Assembly: GCA_013396525.1 (NCBI GenBank)
Contig: VWYX01001131.1
Coordinates: forward strand, 124,001 to 188,000
Origin: Chaetorhynchus papuensis
Lineage: Eukaryota; Chordata; Aves; Passeriformes; Rhipiduridae
Direction of reading: 5' to 3'
Length of the DNA: 64,000 nucleotides
Below the pieces are notes generated by a model. The model was not told the DNA's origin. It saw nothing but the letters and a program-made list of their open reading frames with translations, and ran no database searches. Positions within the stretch are counted from its first letter, which is position 1, and every line of letters starts with the position of its first letter. Shown here piece after piece: positions 10,401 to 22,400 of this stretch. The position numbers and the translations under genes are program-made.

Positions 10401-13400
10401 CAATTTTAAAATTGCAGATGCTTTCCTCCTTACGGGCAAGGTGGAAATGCATCGAGCAGCACTGCAAGAGCCAGAGCCTGGGAGGCCAGGCTTTCGTCTT
10501 CTGTAGAGCAGATGTCTTGCCTGGGGACGAGATGCTTGCGGGTACCATGCCTCAGTTTCCTCATACATTATGCTGGGAACACTGGTACTGAGGAATGCTA
10601 GAGGTAATGAGCAGAACGTCCTCCTGGTTTGTTGAGAGGTCTGAAATGAAAGCAAGTGTGGGATTAAAGAGCCTTAGTAGGGCTTGTTTTAAGTAGATGG
10701 ATATGTAGGTACTGACAGTCCCTGTAGTCCTTCCTGCCACAACAGTCAGACACTGTCCTTTACTGGAAGCCAAACATCACGTCTGCAATTGGCTGTTCCT
10801 GGTAAAAAAATATGAATGAGCTTCATTTATGGCACAGGCTGCAGGATTCTGGGTTTTCTCTGTTTTGTTTAGGTTTCCTTTGAAATATACCACGTCTTTC
10901 CATTTTTCTCCCCTGTGCTCCTGCCAGACTTCCTCCTGCTGAGACAGCAAGGTCAGGCTGAGCACTGGGGAGCGGAGGGCACAGATTGGAGCCTGCTGCC
11001 CTAAAAAGGCTCATGGAAAAACAAAGGTTGTCAAATATTTCCTTCTCTCTCATTCCTGCTCTCTTTCTAGAAAGCGAGCAAGACTTGGCAAGTTTCCTCA
11101 TGAAACCGTGAGCCAACGATAACCAGGAGGGGAAAGGGGGGCGGGAGGGGTGTGCAGAATTAGCCCTAAGAAAATCATCTTTGCTGCGTCAGCTGAAAGG
11201 AGGAGGAGGAGTTTTGCCGAGCCCAAATTCCCTGCAGCTTGTGTTTGGGGCTATCTTTTATTGCTCCCCCACATATTTCCCCCCACCCCATTCCCCCTTC
11301 CCTTACTCGCCTGCTCTACATTTGGGGATGTGGAGCTTCAGGGGTGAGCAAAGGGGATGTGACGAGGCAGGTGGGCAGCTCCATGTCGAGATCCGGGGTG
11401 AGGGTGAGGGTTAGGGCAGGGGTCATGGGAGCAGGGCACTTGGGATGCACTGGCTTGTGCACATGTGTCACTCTAGGAGGGACCCGGCTGGTGCAAGCAG
11501 CAGGTCCATTGTGCGAAGCAGCTCCGAGCTGTCAAGGTGAAAGCTAGTATCAACAGGCCTGCAAAACCTCAGACACTAAACTGGAAAATCTCCATTTTTG
11601 TTTTGGTCTGGAGTTTCAACAACAATAACAATATATCAAAAAAAAAAAAAAAAAAAAGAAAAAAAAGAGAGAGAGTGAAATCCATCAGGTGCCAGCAAGA
11701 GAGCTGAGTTTCTGCGGTGTGTGTGTGTACGGGGGAGGAAGGGATAGGGTGGTTCAAACAGGAAAGGAGGGGCCTTGGCTGGAAGGATTTTTCGGCAGCC
11801 TGGTTTCTAAGGAAGGAGGGAGAATATTAAGTAGTTGATCCAAATGAAATTCCTGCCGAGTGCCAGCAGAGTTCACCGGAGAAAAGACGTGGCTCTGTGC
11901 GTGCGTGTGTGCGTGCGTGCATGAGTGATAGAGCTGGCCCTGAGCTCCCACAGCCCTGGACCCACTCCAGGTCAGTGCAGGGAGCCCCTCCAGAGCCTGC
12001 ACCACCACAGCGGAGAGCAGGGGCTGGTCTCAAACGGGAGCCTCTGCAAACTTGAGCGATGCTGGAGGAGGCCATTGTGCCTCCTTGTGTCGACACTTAA
12101 GCAGCAGCAGCAGCAGCATCCTGTGCCCAGATGATCGTCGCGGCTTTGGCACGTCAGTGACATGAGCACAGTCATGTGCGACTGGAAGCGTTTGCCTGAC
12201 TGCGGGGTGTCCCCTCAGGCTTGACAAAAGGGGGTAGGAAAGATTTGGTACCTTCTGTGCCAGCTTCAAGACACCCCCCAGTGTCTTTTGTCGCTTAGTT
12301 TGTCACACGTGTCAGGGCGGAGGGGGAGGAAGAGGAGGAGAGGCGGCAGCCGGCGCTGCCGCACACGGAGCGCGGTGCTCTGCTTCCTCCTAACGACCGC
12401 TGGAAGCTCTGCTCGCCCCGGGCCGAAAGAGCCGCGCATGCAGGAGCAGCTGCGGGAGCTGCTACAGCAGCGTTTCCCAAAACGCTTCATGCAAACTGAA
12501 AAGCCTGGGAGCAGCTTCGGAAGCGTGGCGGGAACCTCAGCCCCTCCGGGGATTGCCGTCCTCTGCTCAGCGGGGTGAGCTAAGAACAGTTGTAGGGCAG
12601 ATAAAAGCGCCCATGGCGCAGCAAATCCTGCCCTTTTTTATTTTTTTTTTTCCTCCCAAGCGCTTAGTAGTGCAAATTGAAGGCCAGGCATAAGTGGAGA
12701 CTTTGACTGGAACACACCTGCCCCTCGATGTGGGCTGCAGAGCAGCAGGATTGATATGCACAGGGAAGATATGCATGTGAGCATAGGCACACATGTACCC
12801 GTGTTCACACGCCCACACACGCCTGCATAAACATTTAATGTGTGCAAGCACACACACGGAGCATTCTTGTCTCTGGAGGCAGAATGGTTTCCAGGCAGCA
12901 CACACAAACCTCTCTTAGATGCGCAGGTTCTGGTTATGACTGGCACATGGGTATTTTGCCATCAAGATCAGATACTGGCATACAGATCAGCCTACCCTAT
13001 CCTCCCACTGAGGGCTCAGAAATGAGATGCACCAGGTGAGCATATCAAACAATGGGAGGTGAGGAAAGAGATAGATGCAAGATCTGTCCTCTCAGCCAGC
13101 TGTGTGGATCCAAACTCACCCCCTGTGCTTGGAGGTGGGTTGTGTTTTCTGGCTAGACTAAGATAATACACTGAGAAATTTCTTGAGGGCAAATTTTCCC
13201 ATGTCAAACAAGCAAATTCTTCACAGCGAAGGTGTGAAGTTGTGACTTGCAAATGACAGTCAGTCCACCTGCCAGGGCAGTGGTGCCTGGTGTTACAGGT
13301 GGAAGAGATGGTGCCAGGGCACTGAGGTCTCTGGGATCCTGCAAACTTCTCTGTGCCCAGGCAGCAACCACTGGCCTTCAGGAAGGTGTGAAAGAAGAAC

Positions 13401-16400
13401 TGAATTGGGAAAAGATGGCAAATTTGCTGAGATGTAGCAGCTGAGGGCAGAAGTAACAGCCTCCAGCACTGACCAGAGGAAGCTGCAGGACCCAAAGACA
13501 TGATGCACACAGAGGTCAGAGATGATCCGAAGATCATCTTTGGCCTGTGTGAACTCACTGGCAGCCAGCCTGATAACCTCCTAGTCATTTATAAGGAGGT
13601 TTTTTACAGGGAAAAAGTAGATATTATCTCTTTATTGTCAGGACAGGAATAGCCAAAAGTATGAGGAGGCTGTGCTGGTGAGAAGGAGAGGGATACCTGA
13701 CCCCTCATGCTGGAATCCCCTAAGACCTGGCCCACTGGGTCCAGTGAAGATGAGCTTCCATGCTGGGTCTCCCCAGGGCGATACATATGGCTGCCTGTGG
13801 GACGTGGAGTGGGGCAGCAGTTGTGCCAGCACTCCTGAGTCCTGGGGCTGCCCATTTAGTATCACTGGGCATGGTTCATGATTCATGCCTTGGGTCAACC
13901 TGGAAGGGTCCCGTCACATCTGGTGACATGCCCCATCCTCTGGCCACTCAACCCCCACAAGACACTGTGCTTCTTTGACTGTGTAGCCAAGGCAACTCCC
14001 AGCAAGATGTTGTTTTTGAGGTGGTTCTTTGATGTAAGTGATCTGAGGGGACCCCTTAGTGTTCATGTCAATCCACTGCTTGAAGTTAATCCCAGCAGGG
14101 GCCAGCACAATGTGTTGGCAGAAATTTGGGACTCTCGGTGATTTGACATGGGCAAATTTGGTCTCAAGGTATCCATTTCTCAGCATGTTTTGGTAAGTCT
14201 CCTGTCTGCTTATGATGTTTCCAGGACAAGTGTGAGAGAGACTCTGATCAGCAGGTAAAACTTAGAGGAGGCATGTTAAATTTATGCTTGTGAAGTCAGT
14301 GGGCATTTCTTGTGTGCGTGTGCACAAGGCCTTGCTCTCGCTATTGCCCTTACTCTCCAGACCCCTCTGATATTCCATCATTTTTCACTGTAACTCCACC
14401 CCACTGGTACTGTCTCTTCCACGCAGAATGGGGGAATGTGGGGTCAGTATCTCCCACACTAAATTGGCACACCTTTCCCTATTAGCCTGGCAGGGCTTGA
14501 TCCTGCAAGATGCTGAGCACCTTTCCTTGAGGGCCAGAGAATCAAAGGCTTTAGGGCACCTCTCCCCTCGGTGGGAGCCAGCTGCCTCAGTCCTCGAAGG
14601 ACTGTGGGGCCAAAGCGAAGGCTGTTGGCTCTGGCAGAGTTGGAGAGCTCTGTGCAGCTTCAGGCCTCGAGGGCTGTTGTTGCAGTTTGGTTTGTTTGCT
14701 TGTTGGATGGACACGGCTGGCTCAGTGATGGAGATAATTTTTATGTTGATGGAGATGACTTGTCTGGTTGCTGTTTAAGGGCAAGAAGGTAATCCTGACA
14801 GATACTTAAGGAAATGATTGCCTAGCTAAACAGAAGAAGGAATGTTTCTGAAAGGTAACTTTGGGGGCAAAGTTGGCCAATATTCATAATTCTTTTTTGT
14901 AGAAAAACAGTAGAAATATTTTATTTTTCCAAATACAGATGGGATTCATCAGAAGACAATTAAATCAACAGAGCCATTTATTATTCATGCTTAAGAAATC
15001 AGATGTTATGTGTTAGACTAATGATGAAAATCTGTAATTAAATAAGCCAGTGAAAACTATGGAACCTGGCTTTCACTTCCTAATTTAAAGGAGGTGCTGG
15101 AAAAGAAGAAAAGTTTTACTGGGGAAGAATTGCATGTCTTGTACCTGCTCAGCAGTCAATTATGGTGCTTCCACAGCTACATATATGTCTTAAGATATTT
15201 GAATTATATCTAAATACAAAGTGATATACAATCATTGCTTTCACTTGTGCATCTTTCTTTCCTGATGAAATAGTAGATGTGGGTGAAATTTTCTGCATCA
15301 TTTCATAGCCATTTCAGCATCCAGTTACTTGGTTTTGTAAAAGCAGCAGTGCCCTGAGGTTGTAGGAGAAACAACAAAATGCAACAAGGATTTTATCATT
15401 CCAGGAAGGCTCCAGACCTGTGGCAAGAGGTGATTAGTTGTCTTTCATGGAGCTTCAGACCCCAAAATGGAGGTCTTTACCCTTTTCTACATCAAGAGAC
15501 CCATGGGGGTTTCTTAACATTCAAAAGCATCTTTGCATCATGTTGGACCAAGAGAAATTGCTAATGTATGCAGTGGTACAAGGTGGAAAATCGCTAAGAG
15601 AGGCAGGAGTCATACATTAGGATCAAGCTTGGGCAAAATTCTCTTAGCAATATTGTCAAAGTGTGAATGTTAAGCTTCTGGTCCTTTTTTGTGGTCTGAT
15701 TTAGGTGGTCTGAGAGATTAAATAACAGCCAGGCCTACTGCAGGCAAAGGCTTTCCAAGAGAAGGAGCCATTAAGAAAGAAGGGAGTCCTGAGGGCAGAG
15801 GTTGGAAATTTCATCCCTCAGAGGTGGTAATAGTCAGGATGGATGGTACATGTGATGATGTGTCATCTAGTGCTGACACAGAGATGAGCAATGGATGATC
15901 TCACGCAGCTTTTCCATCTGGTTTAAGGCAAAACTGTGAAAGTGAGGCTGAAGGCCTAGAAGTTAATCCAGGCTAGGCTGGATTAATCACAGCTGCACAC
16001 CTGACATACTTTTGGCACTGTAGCAGTTCTTGTCCAACACCTGACACAGGTGCATCTCCACACTCCACCTTAATGTGCCTTTTCCTCTCTCTTAGCATAA
16101 CCTGTGGTGACCACATTTTTGGTAGGACATCCTTTTCTCAGGATCCTCCCCTTTAATACAGGATTTTCCTCTTAATTTTGTACTGTTCCTAAAGTAAAAA
16201 GCTACAATATCCACACTGACTTCCCAGCTCTTGATAGCCACCAGCAGCACTCTTTTGGTTATGGGTCAGCTTCTAAGGCCTGACTCTACTATGATTTGTA
16301 ATACTAGGGTTTCAGAAACCAAAATAGCATCAGCATCCTGGCAGCACCTGCTTTTAAGTCCAAGTTTCTTGATGTCTCATGTATATTGATGCCAGTCTTC

Positions 16401-19400
16401 ACCTGAGTTTTAAAGGCAAGCCCCACATAGTCCAAGAGGGCAAATTACCTACTCCTTCTTCCTAGTTACGCTTCCTCCATTGCTGACGCTGAGCTACCTG
16501 CATCCAAAAAAGTTCCCCTACCTGCTCCTTTTTCATACAATAATGATAGTTGATGGATACTGTTAGGGTTCTCTTCCAACCCATCACATCTCCTTCATTT
16601 CTATAGGCACAGCAAGATTTTTTCCAAGTCATCTCTAGTGGCCAGATGATCAAAACAAGCAACCTTTTGTTTTCATTCAGAAAATCTTACAGCATGCGTA
16701 TTCACATCTTTTTGCCACAAATATGGAGAAACTGCTGGTAAACAATTCAATGACGCCTTTCAGGAGCTAATCCAGATTTTCCTCACCTTTATTGTCAGTT
16801 AGGCAGTGGCTGTCATGCAGTCTTCTCTGAGTTTTCCTTCTTCACTCTTTTCTGCTCTTAGTTTCTTGGCAGTTTGGTATGGGTTTTGCCTCCTTTATTG
16901 CAACCAATGAAATCTGCCACTAGGGTGGATTTATTGGAAAAGATGCAAGACTAAGAAAAGCTGAATTACTTCATCCTTTCCAGGAAGGAAGAATATATCT
17001 TGGTCACTCTGATATTGAAAGATGATTTATTTAGATTTCTGTGGGTCATAATTCAGCTCTCAGCTTCTTCTGCAGTTTCGGCATATGGAATGGGGAACAT
17101 CTGCAGTCTCCAGATGATGTGAAGGAATATGTTTTATCTTCCTATCATCAGTGCATCAGCAACAGGAGCTTCTTGATATAAATCTAGTCCTGCAATACTT
17201 CCTTCCCCTCCACTTGCCAGTTCAGTTCTCTGGAAGATAACTTTGTTCAGGAAATGTCAGGCTTATACAAGCAGCTATCTAGCAACAGAGTGCCTGCAAT
17301 TTTGCAAGATGGTGCACATCAGCATCATTCAATTGAAATGGATGGACACTTGTTCATCATCTTACCGGAGGGCAAAACTCTGGAAAGTTTCTCAGTTCTT
17401 TTATTGGTTAGACATTTTGGGTTCTCTCTTGGACAGAAATCATTGTCATGAGAACCCAGAGTCTCTGGCTGTGCTGCCCGTTAAGTCAGATCCTCACCTG
17501 GTCTTGGTGTGTCTTGTACGTGCACTGCAAACTCCCACACCTGCATGGAGAACTGATTGTAAACAGATTTGGGAACTTCTTGGAAAGAGACAAAGACAAC
17601 ACCTCCTGTTCAGCCCCCGTCTTTGCTTTTACATCTCAAGGCAGCACCAGTCTAGCCCACCAGCTGGTGCCCAAGCTTGGCTCTTCCAGCACAACATGGG
17701 TGCTTGGAGACTGCTGAACTAACAACTAGCAATGTGTAGGGAAGGAGTTTCCATCAATTAAGCTCCCTATATCCAAACCTGCTTTTCTCCTTGCTCTGCA
17801 GAGTTGCTCTCAGAGAGTTTTACTTCGTGGCTGCAGCAAAGAAGGGCAGCTTAGGAAAGCACCATTTGGCACCTAGCAACACAGATCCTTCCTTAAGCTT
17901 CCAATTCCCATAGCTGTACCTCTCCCACCTCCATGGCATTTGCTGGCACTGCGTAGAAGTCGTGCTGACCCAGAGATCCGCTCCTACAGATAGGCCCTGC
18001 ACTTCCAGAGCAGACCAAAACATGAGCTGGTTCCCTTGAGAGCTCCTTTCCCACATGCCGAGCTGCATTTCTCCCCCATCCAGCTCTGTATGAGGACACC
18101 GAGGTCATCAGGATGATGATCTCCCTTTCCCATGAATACTGTGTGAACCTGGGGGCAGCCCAAGCACCTGATATTCACGCTCTGCAGGTGAGCCCTGGCT
18201 GATACAGCAGAATCTGCATCCACAGGTTTCTGCTGAGGAGACATTAATCACCTGAGAAAGAGCTGGTCTTCCAGGCTAGTTCAGCAAAGCCCAAACGATA
18301 ACTTAGGAAAAAAAAAAAGCCACAGAATAGCACATCCCTCTGCCATCAGTGCTTGTTCTCTGAGGCTCTTCAGGTATACCTGAGCTGTTCCCAGGCATCC
18401 TCCTGGCTCTTGGCTTAATAGAATGGAGATAAGTCCTAGTCTTCCAAGCCAACTCTCTGAATGCTTTTCCATCTCTTCTCTGAGCTTGGCCTTACTGATC
18501 CATATCCTTCCCTTAAAAGGTGTCTCAGTGGAACAAGGGAGTGAGGTCTCATCACTCATCAACTTCCACCAGGTTGTCACAGGGGTATAAGATACTGGAA
18601 TACCCCAGAGCCCCTCTTCCAAAAGCTTGTGTGGCTTTTGAGCCATGAACTGATTGGATTCTGATCATCTGTCTTTGGTAGGTGACTGGATGTGGTGGGG
18701 CAAAGTGGATGTTTCTGGGAGCACTTCACAGTGCTTTGACTGCTAAAGACTTTCTTCCACACTCTGCAAATCACAAAAGTGTTTTCCTGCCTTTGGCAGC
18801 TGTTGAAGTTCCTTATTCCCAGGGAAGGAAATACAGTCTGTGTTTTCTTACTACTGCTCCTGTGTCTGCAAAACAGCTTGGCCCATGGGAACTACATCAC
18901 AGGCTGCAAAGGGACCAAGACTGAAGAGGTGGTGGGAGTTACCTTTCTTAACTTCAGACCTTTGGAGGCCTAAGTGTGATCACTGGAGTCACAGGAGAAG
19001 ATACTGGAGTTTCCAGAGATACGTCGTTCCACCCTAAAATCAACTCCCAAGCCAAATGATGGGGTTGGTCACATATTGGAGGGTGCAGCATCTCTGCAAT
19101 GACTTACACATGGAGTTTGGCCATCCAGAACACCTCAGTGTTAGCATTTGGGTGTTATGTGACATAGATTTGTTTTAAGTGTCTGTTGCACGTTTCTCTC
19201 TTGTGGGAGGTGGGGTGGCAGTCCCAGCAGGGCTGCTGTTTTTGTGTTCTTCTTGGTGTGTGGTGTCTCCTCGGAGCCTCTCATCACCTGCAAGTATTAC
19301 CAGCATGCTCCCTCGCCAGTTCCTACCAGACAGACTGCACCGGCCTGATGCTGAGACCCCACCAAAGCACAAAAGTTCGTTCAAAGTCCAAGGCACATTG

Positions 19401-22400
19401 CAGCTGGCTCTCCAGCAGCCAACACCCTGGGCTAGTGGAGGGACTGGCTGGAGCCTCCATCCCAGCGCTGGCTGCTCCGCCTCCAGTGGGTGCCAGATGG
19501 CCTCGGGCTGGGCGGCTGCCTGAGCTCACTGCCTGACCTCACCAGGGCGGTGGCCTCAGCAGTGACCCCAGACCAGGCACAGCGCCTGGGCCGCTCCACT
19601 GACCACCCCAACAGGGCTGGGGGCCGGTCATCACCGGGCCGGGGGCTGTGCCTGCAACAGGAATGTAAACGAGCTGTTCTTCATTAGGCGGGTGAAAGCT
19701 CCTGGGCTTTTGCCTGGGCTGAGTCTGGTGGCCTCTGGGGAGATCAGGAATGCTTTTGCTCAGTTGTACTCTCCAGCTGCCAAAGGGTGCGAGATGAGAT
19801 GACACTCCTCGCTTTGCATCCCTTCCCTGCCTTTGTTATCTCTTCCCTGCCTGCATCTTGAGAATGCAAACACAGTGGTTGTCTCTGTGTGCTGACCAGG
19901 AAGGAGGAATTTTTAGTGTCCCATCATGGCCCCAGGTGCAAGTCCAGGTCAGGGAGGAATTTGCCTGCCCATTCCAATGTAGGTCAAGCATGTCCCTTTC
20001 TCTGGAGTGGCAACAAATGGGAAGGGCAGCTGGGGAAAATACTTAAGGTTTTTACCAGCCAGGTACCTAAGAACAGAATTCCTGTGTTAACCCCATATGC
20101 AGTGAGCACCTCTGAACAGAGATGGCTAAGTTTGGGGGCAGAGGATGAACTGGAAAAATTCTCAAGGTCTCCACCAGTGACATTTGTGTTGTTCCTGTGC
20201 TAGAGGTTTAGCTGAGATCCCCATTAAGTCTTTCTCCAACACCTTCCTGCTTAAGTGGTGTATTATGTTAGTGCCTATGCTGTAAATAATAATGATCATG
20301 ATAATAATCAAGAGGGCTGTTTAGCAGGGTTGTGCTGTGGTTCTGTATGTACTTCTTAGGTGCATGTGGCTTTTGGGGGTGGTGTTGAACAGGACAGCAA
20401 GTCCTCTAGCAGCGGGCTGTGGCTGTAACGAGCACGGATCATTAGGAGCAGCAGTCAATAGATCCTTTCTGCCAGAAACCAATGAAAATGTGTTACAAAA
20501 ACTCAAGCCTCCCAGCCATTTGGAAAAAGCTCCATGCTCCACTCTGTAATGTCAGCAGGCAGGGATGCAGTGTTCTCACGCACTCCGCTCCCCAATGTGA
20601 ATGTACCCACTACCTTAATGGGAGCTCACATGGGTTCAAAGTATCTGAAGCCCAGGAGCACCAGGCTGGGTTTTGATGCAGGGCAGGATGATGTGTAGTC
20701 TGCTCTGGGTGGTATCTGTTGAGGACAGCAGGCAGCCAGACAGGAGCAATTTGTGGCTTCCGAGAAACAGTGCCTGGTATTTTGCTAGTCCCCTTCCCTT
20801 CTGCAGGGAACAGTTGGAAATGGTTCCTGTTAGGGAGCTTCCTCTGGCTAGCCTGGAGTGGGGAGAAGATGCTATGCCCTCAGTCCAGGGCAGAGGACAG
20901 CCCACACTGTGCTGTGGGTATTTTCTGACTCCCAGGGCTCATGGATTAAGACATCAACAGCACAGTCCTTTTGGCCTGGCCTGAGTCAAGAGCCTTTCCA
21001 GATGTTTGCCCCTCTTTCCCTGGGCAACAGCGGATCAGACCAGACATGAAGCCATGGGGTGGCTCTGAATTGAATTCAGTCTCCTGCCTTGGCTGTAGGG
21101 TCAACATCCCTTTGAGGTGGCTGCAGCCCATGTGCCACCTCCAAGCTAGCCAGGCATCCTCAGCTTGGCCAGCAATGTAATGCTTTTGTGTCATTTTTCT
21201 GTGCCAGTAAGCCTGGGGCCTCCACTGAGACGTGATCTCCTCCTGAGTTGTGGGGAGAAGGACTGGAGCTGTGCAAGCCACCCACCTCCTGTTTCTCACT
21301 GTCCCTCATCTGGGCACACCATGAGGTAGGGCCTTCCTGCCCATGCCCTGTGCCCACAGGGATGCCGCATGCTTTGCCCATGGCTTGTGCCCCCAGAGAG
21401 GCAGCTCCGCCTCTGCAGACGGTCACCAGGCTGGCAGGCGGATGGGAGTAGGCGGGAAGGGGCTGTGTGGCAGGCCAGAACCTGACAGTGAAGGAGGAGG
21501 AACTCCAGCCTCCTTCCTGAGTCTTAGACACAAGTAAGGCTCATTTGGGGAAACTGGGCGTTGCTCCTGCCAGCACCTCCTCAGGCATGGAGGCACAGCG
21601 ATGCCAATGCTGCCTGCCGTGAGCCAGTCTGGGGGCAGACAGAGGTTAATGAATGAGCTGGGGGGTGAGGATGGGCAGGCAGGTGCAGGAGCTCTGGAGA
21701 TGCTGACATGTGTGTCTGGTCCTGGTGGCAGTGGGCAGCTGCAGGTTGGTGTGGATGGGCCAGCCAGGAAGAGAAGGGGGGGGCTGCATGGGTGCTGCAT
21801 GCCCCAGCTCTGCCTTCCCCTCTCCTCTTGCCACTGGGAGAGGGAAAGGCCCTTACCAGCTGCCCAAAACTTGTCAGGAGTTTCTGTCAGAGACCTCTGC
21901 CCTTCAGTTTGTCAAAATTGGCTTGTTAGAAGAAGGGGTTGTGTCAGCTTTGTTGTTGAAGGAAATTAGGCTATACAAAACATTAGAGGGTGGAGGAAAG
22001 GGATCTCTTCAAGGCATCCATGGAGTTGTCACTGGGATACAAAGACCCAAACTAGACACCACTGCTGAGTCACAGATGAAGGAGTCCCATCACTTCCATT
22101 CCTTGTTGTATGACATCCCAAGTGTATGTTCCCACTTGAGGGGGAGCACATGCCTGCCAGGGACAGTGAAAGGGGTCAGTTCCAGGTGGTTTTTCAGCCC
22201 TGCAGAAAGCACTGGACTCGGGCTGCGATCTCAGCAGCTTTTAGTGCACATCAGTTGTCTGCAGGAGCACAGGGCTCCTGTGGCTTCCATCTCTCCTTGC
22301 TGAAAGGGCTCCACATTAGTCCTCAGCTCACTCGGGCTTACTGGCAGCTTGCAGGGACAGGAGGGATAAAGTGCTTGCAAGAGGGTAAAGCTGCTGACCA

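Noticed and set aside
12430..12578. Frame reading MQEQLRELLQQRFPKRF in the intronic CpG block
   Set aside because: It looks helical, but it is short, not tied to a known family, and best explained by the composition of the block.
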